DNA of 64,000 nucleotides from positions 159,830 to 223,829 of the forward strand of contig JAXRKP010000278.1 of NCBI GenBank assembly GCA_037039925.1, read 5' to 3'. Below, in pieces: positions 10,617 to 21,175 of the stretch (position 1 is its first letter; the number at the start of each line of letters is the position of its first letter). Position numbers and translations under genes: made by a program. The notes under the pieces were generated by a model that worked only from the letters and a program-made list of their open reading frames with translations, made no database searches and had not been told where the DNA came from. This stretch comes from Doris montereyensis (Eukaryota > Mollusca > Gastropoda > Nudibranchia > Dorididae).

Positions 10617-10981
10617 TGGTAAAAGAACCAGATGATTTTACTTCGAGTGATTATGATATATATAAAGAAATCATGAAAGAAACCAATGTACTTAAAAATA
10701 CAGAAACAGGTAAATTAAAAGCTAATGGTGGGAAGAAATGGAAAAGTATCTTAGGTAGAGTAGCAAAAGAAATCTATCATGAAGAGGGTATTAAAACAAT
10801 TATAATTCCCTCTAATCCAGATGAGCTATTAAAAAGAATAAATTTACTATTTGCAGAAAAAGAGGCTGGTAATACTGGCTTAGAACAAGAACTGAAAGAA
10901 ATATTTAAAGCCTTGTATAAGAAAAACATTATTAATAATGAACAACTTAAAAATCTTAATGATAAAGCAAATACAATTTAA
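10530..10981 (+). pseudogene. DUF8207-like protein remnant
   Basis: From about 10550 one frame reads IIGDKTFHGTRGLWNLL and continues past ATG 10616 through KEPDDFTSSDYDIYKE to a stop ending at 10981. A 'G-T-x-G-L-W-x-L-(L/I)' block followed by a 'DY/YxxY' helix and a KKWK motif is how I remember DUF8207 proteins, which accompany PolB in invertebrate mobile elements. The upstream part of that protein is absent and its frame runs straight into the preceding structural gene, so a deletion has probably fused the two. The remaining C-terminal part is Lys/Glu-rich and helical. Function unknown. Confidence 0.5.
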
Positions 10982-11001
10982 TTTCTTAAAAATATATTAT
11001 T

Positions 11002-11277
11002 ATGAAAAAGCAAACGGACTAATGTAAATGGATATTATAAAGGTGATGGATTTATAGATTCATTAGTGTCAGCAGTTACTGGCACTGTTGCAAAAGAAGT
11101 TGCTACTGATGTTGTTAAAAAAGTAGCAACAAAAGTATTAACTGAAGTAGGAAATAGAGGATCACAAAAATTTATTGATAAAATAATTCCCCTAAAAACA
11201 GTAATGGTTTAAGTGATAGATCTAAACAAATTCTTGCTCAACATATAATTCCAATACAAGAATATGTAAAACAATAA
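11002..11277 (+). pseudogene. small hydrophobic Val/Ala/Lys-rich protein remnant
   Basis: An open stretch without a clean ATG contains a GDGFIDSLVSAVTGTVAKE segment and then a VVKKVATKVL-type amphipathic run, stopping near 11211. A second frame continues to TAA at 11275-11277 (ending IIPIQEYVKQ). Short, basic, amphipathic proteins occur at this place in related elements and may be minor virion proteins. That role is speculation. Confidence 0.35.
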
Positions 11278-11297
11278 TTCTTTTAAGTTTTAGTTTA

Positions 11298-11313
11298 CCT
11301 CCTCATGAGGAGG
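11298..11313. terminator. perfect 16-bp palindrome at the convergent gene junction
   Basis: cctcctcatgaggagg is a perfect palindrome lying between the ends of the rightward and leftward gene blocks. The leftward frame stops inside it (TGA, 11303-11305). It could mark a shared 3' end, but no function is proven. Confidence 0.4.
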
Positions 11314-11552
11314 ATTTATATATTTCATCAATTTCAGGTACATTATTCATAATCTCTGCAAACTCTAAATCACATTCTAATAAATCTGAATACTCATTAC
11401 ATAACTTATAAAACTTAATGTATCTAATTAGTGTTGATAAACCCATCAACATTCTCTAAATCATTTAAGTTTTCTCTATGACTATGATATGATGGAATAA
11501 TTTCCTCTTCATCACTATCTTCCATATTTCCAAATTTATTAACAACACTCAT
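11303..11552 (-). pseudogene. small acidic protein, one frameshift
   Basis: ATG at 11552 (minus) opens an acidic peptide starting MSVVNKFGNMEDSDEEE. The frame stops near 11425, while an overlapping frame continues to TGA at 11303 (containing LLECDLEFAEIMNNV). It lies 15 bases downstream of the PolB stop in the same direction. I do not recognise it. Confidence 0.35.
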
Positions 11553-11567
11553 TTTATTAGAGAAAAA

Positions 11568-14500
11568 TTAAATGTTTTCAGAATTCATTGTATACATTGT
11601 ATTCATTTGTATTGTTTCATTAAGAAGGCAATTTTTATAATCATCAAACTTAATATCCTTTTCAACAGTTGTTCTTCCTATTCCTTTTAATTTTTTTACC
11701 TCAGTTAGATCTGTTAATGTAAACGAATAAGCTTTACTTCTTAAGAACACAATCTCATTCATAATATTCCCATTTAATTCATCCTTAAACTTTCCTATTA
11801 CTTTTTTATTATCTTCTGAATATAATGGATGATCTTTCGGATAAGCAGATGTATCTAGGTGATTTATTATTGTCTCCATATCTTTATACATATCTCTTGT
11901 TTTAATTGATACGAATATTGAATCGGTGTCACTTGCAACTAATTCATTATCAGACCATAATTCATTGACAACATCATAATAAAATTGATACATTAATTCC
12001 TTACTATAATCTAGAATACTCATCCCTAAATATATTGGTTTATCAAATTTTATTGATGTGATATTATTAATTATTCCTACAAAATTTTCATTAAATATTA
12101 TTGGGTCTTTAAAATTTGGCTTGTTTATATGTTTCTTTACTTCTTTAGGATCAGTAAATAATTTTATTTCATTCCTACCTCTTATATTTTCTAATGTCTT
12201 TCCATAGAATGCATTGTTCATTAATTTCCAAAGATCCTTTTCAAAGTCAGATTTAGCTTTAGTTCTTTGTTTAGTATTAAAATCAATATATTTTTTCAAC
12301 CATGCCGATTCTTCAAATGAAATTGTTCTATAAACTTTCTTAACTTTCATTCCTAACTTTATATACTCTTTTAAAATACTATGATGGATAATATATTTAT
12401 TTTTATCTTTCAATGTAAGAAATAATTTTTCTTCATTTCCTAAAGTTCTATCTTCTTTTTCCAATATTTTTAATTGATACTCTGAAAGTTCTTCTTTTAT
12501 TATTTTCATTTTCTCAGGTGCTAAAGGATATTTCATTGTTTTAAGTTTTTCTTTCTTTGTATATTCTAGATCGCATTCAATGATGCATCCTCTTCCTTCT
12601 GGAATGTTGAGATAATAATCATCAGACTTTTCCCATTGAAAATCTTTTGTTGGTAATTTTTGTGACATAGACCATCCATATAGATTATTTGCATCTAAAT
12701 ATAGTAAGAATGTTTCTTTTAAAAATACTCCTGGATCTCCTTCTTTTATAATATTTTCAAATTCTTTTCTTTGAAGAGGATCTAATTTTCTTACTCCTTC
12801 TGTATAATTAGGTGTATATTTATTATTTGCTTTGACATGTCTTGGTCCTAAAACTCCTGAGAATCCACCTCTTATTCCTTTTTCAAACATCAACAACATA
12901 TCATAATCTGTTAGCAATTCTAATTCTACTCCAGTATGTTTTAATCCACATTGCCAAGTTAATCCTGGAGCAGAGAAACAATAACATGGATCTATTTGAT
13001 GATGTTTTAGAAAGAACTCTCTAAACTTTTCAAATGCATCTGCTAATATTAATACTTCTGTTTTTAAATATAATCTATGATAATCTTCTAATGTTTCACA
13101 ATTATACTTTTTCCAAACTTTCTTAGCATGTTTATAATCCTTTCTAGATATACCTTTCCCGGATAATGTTGAGTAAAAGTTTTCAATAGGAGGTAATTCT
13201 GTTTCAGCTAATCTTTCAATTGAATCAATATCATATGGATAAAATCCTTTTTGTTTAAGTAACTCAATATTTTCAAATTCTTTAGATAAAATTGGAAATT
13301 CGTCTAATGATTTTGCTACATCTGCTAATCCCTTGCTTAGAAATCTATATGAATCCAAGAACCTTAGTTTTTTATAATTACTTCCAAAATCAATTGCAAT
13401 ATACTGTTCAGAGTTTTTAGCTAGAGGTTTTACTTTATTATATTTATCTTCATATTTCATTAACCCCTCAATGATAAAATGGAAATCATAATTAGAACCA
13501 TTATGAAAGAAGACAGGAATTATTTTAGATGATTTACCTTCTTTAGTATTACAAGATTGACAGGCTGCTCCCCTATATTGTAATGTATAATGATTGTGTT
13601 CTCTTATTTTATATTTTCTTTATATTGTTCTTCACAATTAAAACAATATAAATCCTTGTCCTTAAATTCTTCCTTACATTTTGGGCAAGATGTTAATTCT
13701 TTAAACTCTTCTTCCCACATGTAACACTCTGTTGCTTCTTGAGATTCTTCTTCTTGTTGTTTATTCAACATAGGTTTTTTATTTTTATTTAAATATAATT
13801 TGTAGTTAATGTTTTTAAAAATTTGAATTATTTTCTGTACATATTTTTCTTTAGCATCATCTCCAATATAAGAAATGTATTGTGATTTATAAATATCTGG
13901 ATAATCAGATTTAACATATATTCCATAACTATTAACTTCTTGTTTAAATATTTTATTTGTATAAGAATTCTTTGGATCTTGAGCATTGGTTGCAATAGGA
14001 ATATTATTTGATTCAAAATCAGAATAGATTGCAAAGGGTAATCTTGAGTTGAAATGATGTTTTGTAAACTTGAGACTTGGTTGTTGTTTTTCTTTATTTT
14101 CTTTTGGCATTCTAACATTACAATGGTTATTATCTAAACATATTTCTCTATGTTTATCTAATGTGCTTTTTCTACGAAATCCGTTCATACAATTCCTACA
14201 AACAAAAGATTTATGCTTATTTTTATCACAAAGAAAACTATTAAGATCTTTTATTAAACAGTAATGTGTATTTGTTTCATTCTCAAGATATAATAGATCT
14301 ATTATATTATCTTCATTTTCTTTATTAGATGTATGAACTGGAAAAATAAATAACTTATCTTTTGGATTATTTAATGCAAAAACATTTATATTTAACAATG
14401 GATTGAGTTTTTCTACTTTCGGAATATCTTTAATACATACTGGATATTCAATTCCAGTCATATTAATTTTATCTTCATATTTTTTATATTTTGATACTCT

Positions 14501-14942
14501 TTCCTTATTATCATCAGCAGGATATAATTTTGCTAATATTGCCCATAGAAAACATTTGTTATCATTTCGCTTTTGAACATGATATTATTAGATTTAAATG
14601 TAGAAGGAATATAAGATGATGCATTCAAATAATCAACTTTATATATTTTTACTTCTGCTTGAATTATTCTATCAAAAGTAAATCCACTACCTCTTTCTTG
14701 AAAAGCATCTACCCATGCATTAAATTCGTTTGATTGATTATCAAAATATTTATTAATATTATTCCTGCTAATGGTGTTCTAAATTCACAAGTTAGAATTA
14801 TTTTAAGTTTTATTGGTGTTGTAGTTAAATCAACTTTATCTTTAAGTTGTTTAATATATTCAATATAATCATCTTCATCTATATCATCTATAATATACTC
14901 ACGGATAATATCACTGAATCTTTTGGTTTTTGTGGGAGCCAT
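11568..14942 (-). pseudogene. protein-primed-type family B DNA polymerase, frameshifted
   Basis: A reading region of about 1,120 codons, start likely ATG at 14942 (MAPTKTKRF). Visible parts, N to C: an N-terminal region; a C2HC-like zinc finger (FVCRNC ... H ... C, about 14150-14200); an exonuclease I motif with DFE (SDFESNN, about 14010-14020); further CxxC pairs near 13635-13690; an exonuclease III-like YHRLYLKTEVLILAD; polymerase motif A with YLDANNLYGWS (near 12690); motif B with NNAFYGKTLEN (near 12200); and motif C as SDTDS (near 11930). The catalytic Asp residues of A and C are present. Frame changes near 14765, 14573 and 13612 break it as read. The domain set matches PolB of Polinton/Maverick and related elements, which copy linear DNA from a protein primer. 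Confidence 0.85.
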
Positions 14943-14976
14943 TTTTATAGAGAACATTTTGAATAGGATCTAAATT

Positions 14977-15204
14977 TTATAAATTTATATTTTTATAGTT
15001 AGTTCGATAATTTGGGTTTCTTTCAATAAACTCATTAAACGCTTGTTTATATTTTTCTTTATTTTTTTGATAATGAACACGTTTTACTGGTTTCCTACAT
15101 TCCTTACATTGGGAATTTACTCCACATGGTTTAGTATTGTTTTTATGATATTCATTAAATGTTTTAAATTGACAACATGTGGAACAAGTTTTTCCTTGAT
15201 CCAT
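14977..15204 (-). CDS. small zinc-ribbon protein (HNH-like or phage-type CxxC protein)
   Basis: ATG at 15204 (minus) gives 75 residues starting MDQGKTCSTCCQF. Two Cys pairs (CSTC and a later CKEC, with an FNEYHKN segment between) are followed by a Lys/Tyr-rich tail (QKNKEKYKQ). This arrangement is common in small phage and viral zinc-ribbon proteins, some annotated as HNH nucleases, but I do not see a clear HNH catalytic triad. An upstream in-frame ATG at 15429 lies inside the TIR; I prefer 15204 because the TIR homology ends there, as it does at the ATPase start. It is intact and the first gene of the leftward block, 34 bases before the PolB start. Confidence 0.55.
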   Translation of the reverse strand: MDQGKTCSTCCQFKTFNEYHKNNTKPCGVNSQCKECRKPVKRVHYQKNKEKYKQAFNEFIERNPNYRTNYKNINL

Positions 15205-15584
15205 TTCTTTAAGATAGTTAAATAGAAATGCATTTTTTTTTGGACTTTTGGCCTTGCGAGTAATATAGCATTTTAGGGGCGACCCAATAGACTCTAAAAT
15301 AAAAGTGTGGATATTTATACACCCAATAAATGTACTAGAGATATATAGTAAGTGAGCGGCGGACTTACATTTTAACAAAACGAGGGGTATGAGTAATAAG
15401 GTAATATGGAGACCTCTCCGCACTCTCAAATATAAAAAAGTGCGGGATATTTATACTCCTAACATACTAACGACGTGGATATCGAAGCCGAAACTAGCAC
15501 ATGTGGGAAATGCCACTGGGGTAGACTGGATATCGAAACTGAAACTCTGAGGGTGAGCCAAACTCGCACAAGTCTCCTACTACT
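15205..15584 (-). repeat. right terminal inverted repeat
   Basis: Reverse complement of 8726-9107 with a few mismatches and indels; ends ...ctcctactact before the target duplication. It holds mirrored TATA-like boxes at 15312-15319 and 15448-15455. Confidence 0.9.
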
Positions 15585-15590
15585 CAGGTA
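15585..15590. repeat. right copy of the 6-bp target-site duplication
   Basis: CAGGTA, identical to 8720-8725. Confidence 0.85.
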
Positions 15591-15790
15591 TGTGGATCAA
15601 CACCTAGTCCCATCGGATAGACGGATGATAAAAAGGAGGTCCTGTGTGCAGATCACAACACTTTGTGCATGTTAAAGATGCCTTGGCTGTTTACATGACA
15701 ATCTGGACAACATTTGAAAAAGTCCTACCAAAACCCCAGAGATCACCTTAGTTGTGGATGTGGGTAAATCAAATCAAATCAAATCAATCT
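15585..15790 (+). repeat. SINE family A, right half
   Basis: Continues the body broken at 8725: tgtggatcaacacctagtcc, then ccttggctgtttacatg, and a (tcaaa)n tail near 15767-15790. Together with 8591-8725 it forms one complete SINE. Confidence 0.85.
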
Positions 15791-16529
15791 ACAAGTTCAA
15801 ATGGGTATCAGCATCAGCTTGTGAGTAAAACCTACTTCAGCTGCAGTGTCCGTATTATAATCTGTTCTCTTTCAAGCTTTAATTTAAAAACCATAACTTA
15901 CTCAGGTTCCATCAATGGGCTTTACCATAATCAGATTTCATTTCCTATTACCGGTATATAATTGAAGGGATCATGTCATTTCAATACTGTGCCTAAGTCA
16001 CAATTATGGCATTTAGAGAAAAATGCTAAAAAAAAATGGACTTTGGGACTGTTGGTGTTGGGAATTCCAAATTTCAAATGGCTGTAAATGTGATGTAATT
16101 TCCATACTGTTCAGGAAGCATGATTTCCATTTATTCCTTAGGATTTTATCTGTTTGTCTACGAAAATGGAAATAGGCACACTATTGAACTGACCCCTTTA
16201 ATTTTGAAACGCTGATATTATTGCCAGTTTGACAGATGTAATGAAATTTTATGACTTCATTCTTTGAAAATAAAGTTATATTTTTGTTTCATATGACAAT
16301 AGTAGTTCTTGAATGTTAGTATGAGTATGAATGATGATTAATGAAATGGATTGAAAACAACGCATTACAATTACATGTACGGTACTTTACAATTCAGTTG
16401 ATGCTGACTGCTTGTGTGTTTGCTTGTTTGCATGAAGAGGAAAACTGTATGTGAGCATTTCTTTTACGCCTCATGCAAAATTATATTTTATGGTTTATAT
16501 CATTATCAGTGACGATTGTTTAGCTTGAT
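15791..16529. other. intergenic, nothing recognised
   Basis: AT-rich sequence with no convincing exon or RNA gene. Confidence 0.5.
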
Positions 16530-17030
16530 TTGAGGAGTAGGTGGTCCACAAGGAAGGTGCCGGCCTTTCAATTTCAACCCAAATATCATGGGTTCAAGTT
16601 CGAGTCTCGCCAAGTTGAAAAATTGTCTTGAGTTTTTTTTAGTAAACAATAAAATGTACCCCGCCCTTGGCTCAGGTCGGTGCATCGACACATAATCCCG
16701 TTGGAGATGAGGTTCTGTGTGCAGATCACAACGCTCTGTGCATCTTAAAGATCCCTTGGCTGCTTACTTACACTTACACTACTTACAGGGCAGTCCAGGC
16801 AAATGCTAAAGTAGAAGCCACCCCTTCTGATCCAGGTAGGGTAGGTGGATTGACACTGACAGTGACACCCATTACCATCAGAGACAGACATTACAATTAA
16901 AATGGAGGTCCTGTGTGCATATCCCACCAGTCTGCACATTTAACAAAAACATCTCTTGGCTGTTTATACGATGACCTGGGTAAAATTTAAAATCCTACCA
17001 TTCAACCAAAACCCTTGAGGTAGTCCTAGC
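16530..17030 (+). repeat. SINE family A with internally duplicated body
   Basis: Head with ggttcaagttcgagtc, body starting near 16675. The body segment (aggtaggtggattgacac ... ctgtgtgcatatcccacc ... cttggctgttta) appears a second time from 16834, so a second, headless copy follows the first. It leads directly into the array at 17031. Confidence 0.7.
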
Positions 17031-17495
17031 AGTGGATCTGTGTAAATCAAATCAAGTGGATCTGGGTAAATCAAATCAAATAGATCTGGGTAAATCAAAT
17101 CAAATGGATCTGTGTAAATGTAAATCGAATCAAGTGGATCTGTGTAAATCAAATCAAATGGATCTGGGTAAATCAAATCAAATGGATCTGTGTAAATCAA
17201 ATCAAGTGGATCTGGGTAAATCAAATCAAGTGGATCTGTGTAAATCAAATCAAGTGGATCTGTGTAAATCAAATCAAGTGGATCTGTGTAAATCAAATCA
17301 AATGGATCTGGGTAAATCAAATCAAGTGGATCTGTGTAAATCAAATCAAGTGGATCTGGGTAAATCAAATCAAGTGGATCTGGGTAAATTGAATCAAGTG
17401 GATCTGGGTAAATCGAATCAAGTGGATCTGGGTAAATCAAATCAAGTGGATCTGGGTAAATCAAATCAAGTGGATCTGGGTAAATCAAATCAATT
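17031..17495 (+). repeat. 24-bp minisatellite grown from a SINE tail
   Basis: About 19 units of gtggatctgggtaaatcaaatcaa with gtgt/gggt variants. The unit is the 3' end of SINE family A (gtggatgtgggtaaatcaaatcaa in the copy ending at 15790). Because 24 is a multiple of 3, both strands stay open, giving spurious long ORFs. Confidence 0.9.
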
Positions 17496-17714
17496 TGGAC
17501 ACAAACCTCACATTCACAATCTGTTCTGATTGAGAGGCCAACACCTTGCCTCCAGAAAGCCAAATCCTCCCTCAGTGACTAATTTTCCTTGGCCTAATAG
17601 TGACTGTGGTGAGACAAGGGGCATGTCGAAAGTGAAGGAAATGACATTGAACAATGTTAAACTTAAAGCCCCATATGAACACAAAAAAGAAGACAAATAC
17701 AAGGAATAGACAAA

Positions 17715-17825
17715 AATCTTGGCCAACATGGGGCTTGAACCCACGACCTCTGCGCCGCTAGCGTCCATCGCCTCGCTGTGAACAGAAAGCGCATTACAAA
17801 CCGATGAGCTCACTACGTCCCTTGT
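17715..17825 (-). repeat. tRNA-derived repeat head (minus strand)
   Basis: On the minus strand: an A-box-like tagtgagctcatcgg, then GGTTCAAGCC as B box. It looks like a tRNA but has long unpaired insertions and no complete cloverleaf that I can draw. Confidence 0.45.
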
Positions 17826-18810
17826 ATTTATCTTGTCTTTGTTCTTATGGGGCTTTAATATTTTTTAATGTCATTTTCTAATTCTTCCTTGGAGCGGGTG
17901 ATTGGTTGGTGGGGGCTAGCTATCACTGTCACTCGTTCACATGTCATCTGTGCTGTTTCCTTTGAATTGACTTTGAGATCACCGTATATGGTGGATAGGT
18001 TAAATTTCAATCAAATTACATGTACTTGGAACGAAAGAAATCTTTTGTCGGTAGGTGCCTCTGGTGGTAGGTCCGACTTTTTCCTTTCATTCTTTTACAT
18101 GTCTTTCAAATTTTATCTTGCTATTACTTTTTCCTCTTAGTCTTAATTCATCCTGAGATCACCACATATGGTGCATTAGGTGGATCTAAAACACATTCTG
18201 AATGAAAAGACATTGTTAAAGAAAAAGAAGAAAAGCAACACCTACCCCACAAATAAAAACCAATGCGGCCCCCCCCCCCCCCCAGCAACAAAATAACAAA
18301 AAACCCACTCCCCTCTTAAAAAAACAACAAACAAAGATTAAAATGTGCAACAAATTTGAGACTAAGGTCAAGCGACAACACGTCCTTGTGATGTATACGC
18401 CCAAACACATGTCCCCCTCATTTCTCAATCAAAGTCAAAGAAATTGGATGAGGGAGAGCGAGTGGTTTGTTTCTAAATCTTTATCACTTCATCTTTCTAG
18501 CCGTTAGTGTAGTGTTCGTTTTGATGCGTAACTCATTCGTGTAACATAGGTTATACATTAACTTTCCTCTTTCTTTCCTCATTTTCGCTAGATCTATTTC
18601 CTCAAAACTTCATTCAAGACATTTTCGCAAACTTGAAATCTTCAATGCTCAAATAATATCTGTGAAGGTAACTAACATTACCCTAAAATTATTACAAGTA
18701 CATATTTTATACATAGAGTTTTAGTTTTAGCTCTGTTACTACTGTTAGGTCTGTGAACTGCCCTTCCATGTTTTTAACTTTTCCCCTGGTTACCTTAGAG
18801 ATGTTTCAAA
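17826..18810. other. region upstream of XRRA1
   Basis: Contains a C homopolymer near 18268-18283 and no exon that I can recognise. The promoter of XRRA1 should be in its 3' part, but I see no clear core element. Confidence 0.4.
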
Positions 18811-18913
18811 ATGGCGCTGTCAGTGTCAGGCGTCAAGCTCGACGATGGGAGTGGAGGCTTTGCCTCAAACTGTTTTCCTGTGAGGTCGGCATTTGGTCGT
18901 ACCACTGACGAAG
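18811..18913 (+). CDS. XRRA1: XRRA1 first coding exon
   Basis: ATG at 18811 opens MALSVSGVKLDDGSGGFASN followed by CFPVRSAF, ending at a donor (GAAG|gtattt). The KLDDG ... NCFP pattern is the conserved start of XRRA1 (X-ray radiation resistance-associated protein 1), a leucine-rich-repeat protein with a poorly known role in the cell response to X-rays. The single trailing base joins in phase to the exon at 22131. Confidence 0.8.
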
Positions 18914-19344
18914 GTATTTTGTTAACTACAGGTTTTTGTCGATGAATAAAAGAAATGGTTCTCTTATTAGAGTAAACAATGCCATTCCGTAATCCAAAAT
19001 TTCGGACCATTCGTCCTTAGTAGATCTAGACTCTAGATGTAGTATTAACACTAATAGTAGTATTTATTTACCTCAATCTGACATCCTGGCTGATGATTAA
19101 AATGCAGTTCTGTGTGTATGGTTTAGTAGGCATTTAGTTTATAAGGAATTTTGTAACTGATGATTTTGTTGTACTATCTGCCACTGCGCTGTTTACTACG
19201 CTGAAAGGAACTCCTCCCTCTAGATCCCATCTTCCCAACCTAGATCTTGATTTTGATTAACCCTGGTAAGGCTATGACTGGTAAATGCCGGTTTGTTACA
19301 GCACTCTGTTCAGGCGCTATGCTCGGGATTTACCTTTTGCCTGC

Positions 19345-19586
19345 TACTTATAATACTTATTCTCTTTTAATTAAAAAAATTGAAAATGGTCTCTGATTGC
19401 TACAAACCGTGTTCTCAGCGCCATGATCTTTGCCTTCGTTCATTTGCCGGGAGGGTTAAAGCTTAGACGGATTCCAGTCAAGAGAGGACTTGAATATTCC
19501 TCCTTCTTCTTACCCTCTTACCAGGTTTCTTATAATACTTATTCTCTGGTTTAATTAAAAAAATTGAAAATGGTCTCTGATTGATG
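19345..19586 (+). repeat. direct repeat of about 52 bp, two copies
   Basis: Copies at 19345-19397 and 19528-19586, nearly identical (one has ctctttt, the other ctctggttt), separated by about 130 bp. Confidence 0.75.
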
Positions 19587-20429
19587 CTATCGTGTGGATG
19601 ATTGAAAATAAACAGGCCTTTATAAAAGGACGTGTTACCATTTTGCTCATACGGTAAACTTCACGACTTATAATTTTACGATGCTAGTAAAGGCCTTCGG
19701 TTGAAGCTGACGACAATTGTTCCTTTCTAACCTCCCATCATCACTTCTGTATCTATCACCCCCCCCCTCTCTAACTCTTTGTCCTTGGACAACTGGTAGT
19801 AACAATGCTTGAACTCAGAACCTGTGCTATTAGTATTATTTTTCTCTCTCTCTCGTTGAAATACGTTTTTAGTAATATTGTATTGTTATGCCAAGGAGAC
19901 TGTGCATAGTGGAGATTAAAGTCACTATCATTGTAATGGACTTCTAAACCTCCGTCTTGTCTTTATTTATTAGAACATAATAAATCATGAAAGCCTATTG
20001 ATTGCAGGACTTCTTTACATAAGTTTCACTCACGATAAGCCAAAGCAGGTTTTGCTAATGCAACCGAATCTAACCTCGGTCTCAGAATCTAACCTGATCG
20101 CAGTCTCCTTTCTGATGTCCGATCATCGTCTACATTTTTGCATGGCCGTAAGCATGATGGATTCCAGATAATCCAAACAAAATATTCCGCAAAGCCAACC
20201 AGACAATTTAAAAACAAAAATTTCATGATTTCCCAATAGGCTTACACGCGATGAAACGAGACAATAGCTCAACGCAATATTACCGTTATTAGATCTCAGA
20301 TCGAAAAAAATATTTTTGTCCGACCATGAGGTTCGTAGACTGCCAGTAGTCTCATGGTATTCTCACTCTCATTTAGAGTTACCTATGATTTTTTGTCTTT
20401 CTACAGAATATATGGTGGTAGGAATACGT

Positions 20430-21175
20430 TTTCTTTCACTTAAGATCAAAAAACGGCGCTTCTACGTATTTTTCAACTGTTTTTTTAAGCTCTTAATGTG
20501 TGTTCATTTGTAGACATCAGTTGTTACATAATAACGAAATTCTTGGTTTGCAAAGATAAAAAATATTTTCAAATTTTCCACATTTGAACAGATTGACTCA
20601 CTGACTTATAATTTTAACAAGTGAGGATCACCTACCTTAAGGTGAAAAGGGACTTATTAAAGCACAAACTTGTCTTTCACAGAAATGCGGTCTGTCTGTG
20701 GATTGCTTAGTAATATTGTATTGTTATGACGTTCACACTATCATTGTAATGGACATAAGAAAGCAGTTGCGATGTTACATGGACCAAATGTTAAGAAGAT
20801 TCATCAATTATGACTTTGATGGTAATCAAAAAAGCTTTCACGTATTTTTCAACTGTTTTTTTCAGCTCTTTAATGTGGGTCCCTGAAACCTGCCTCACGT
20901 GATCACTGCAAAAGATAAAAATATTTAGGACTCGCCAAATTTTCTTTGAACAATTCTCTTCCACATGGAATTAAAGAAAACAGAATAAAGGTCGTTGATA
21001 CCTATAAGGTGAAAAGGGACTTATTAAAAAGAGGGAAATGCGGTCTGTCTATACGTTCCACACCCAAAAAATATTCACAAAACACACAAATTGAAAGCAA
21101 ATTTCACAATATTATGTTTTTTATATCTGCGATGTCAAATACATGGACCAAAATGTTAAGAAGATTCATCAATTA
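20430..21175 (+). repeat. partial direct duplication
   Basis: Shared pieces: cacgtatttttcaactgttt at about 20463 and 20838; aaggtgaaaagggacttatt at about 20639 and 21007; atgttaagaagattcatcaa at about 20788 and 21151. The order suggests an old tandem duplication with later change. Confidence 0.65.

Larger units (their letters stand above)
8726..15584. mobile_element. compact, internally deleted Maverick/Polinton-like element
   Basis: A 6,859-bp element with TIRs of about 380 bp, 5'-AG ... CT-3' ends and a 6-bp target duplication, all hallmarks of Maverick/Polinton elements. It carries a packaging-type ATPase, a protein-primed-type PolB, a probable structural protein, a DUF8207-like remnant, a zinc-ribbon protein and small ORFs. 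Coding blocks run inward from each TIR and converge near 11290. Typical Polintons are about 15-20 kb with a retroviral-type integrase, a protease and a major capsid protein, none of which I can find. Several frames are shifted. It is therefore a deleted, non-autonomous derivative or a distinct minimal lineage. The interior is strikingly A/T-rich (AAA and AAT codons dominate) compared with the host exons. Confidence 0.85.

Noticed and set aside
14977..15429. 150-codon version of the zinc-ribbon protein starting at 15429
   Set aside because: The extra N-terminal half lies wholly in the TIR and is promoter-like sequence; the start at 15204 matches the end of TIR homology and mirrors the ATPase start.
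17032..17529. 165-codon ORF with a repeated VDLGKSNQ-type octapeptide, and its antisense partner
   Set aside because: Both are the direct effect of a 24-bp tandem repeat derived from a SINE tail; no splice sites or start context.
18795..19010. 71-codon antisense ORF
   Set aside because: Shadow of XRRA1 exon 1 on the other strand.
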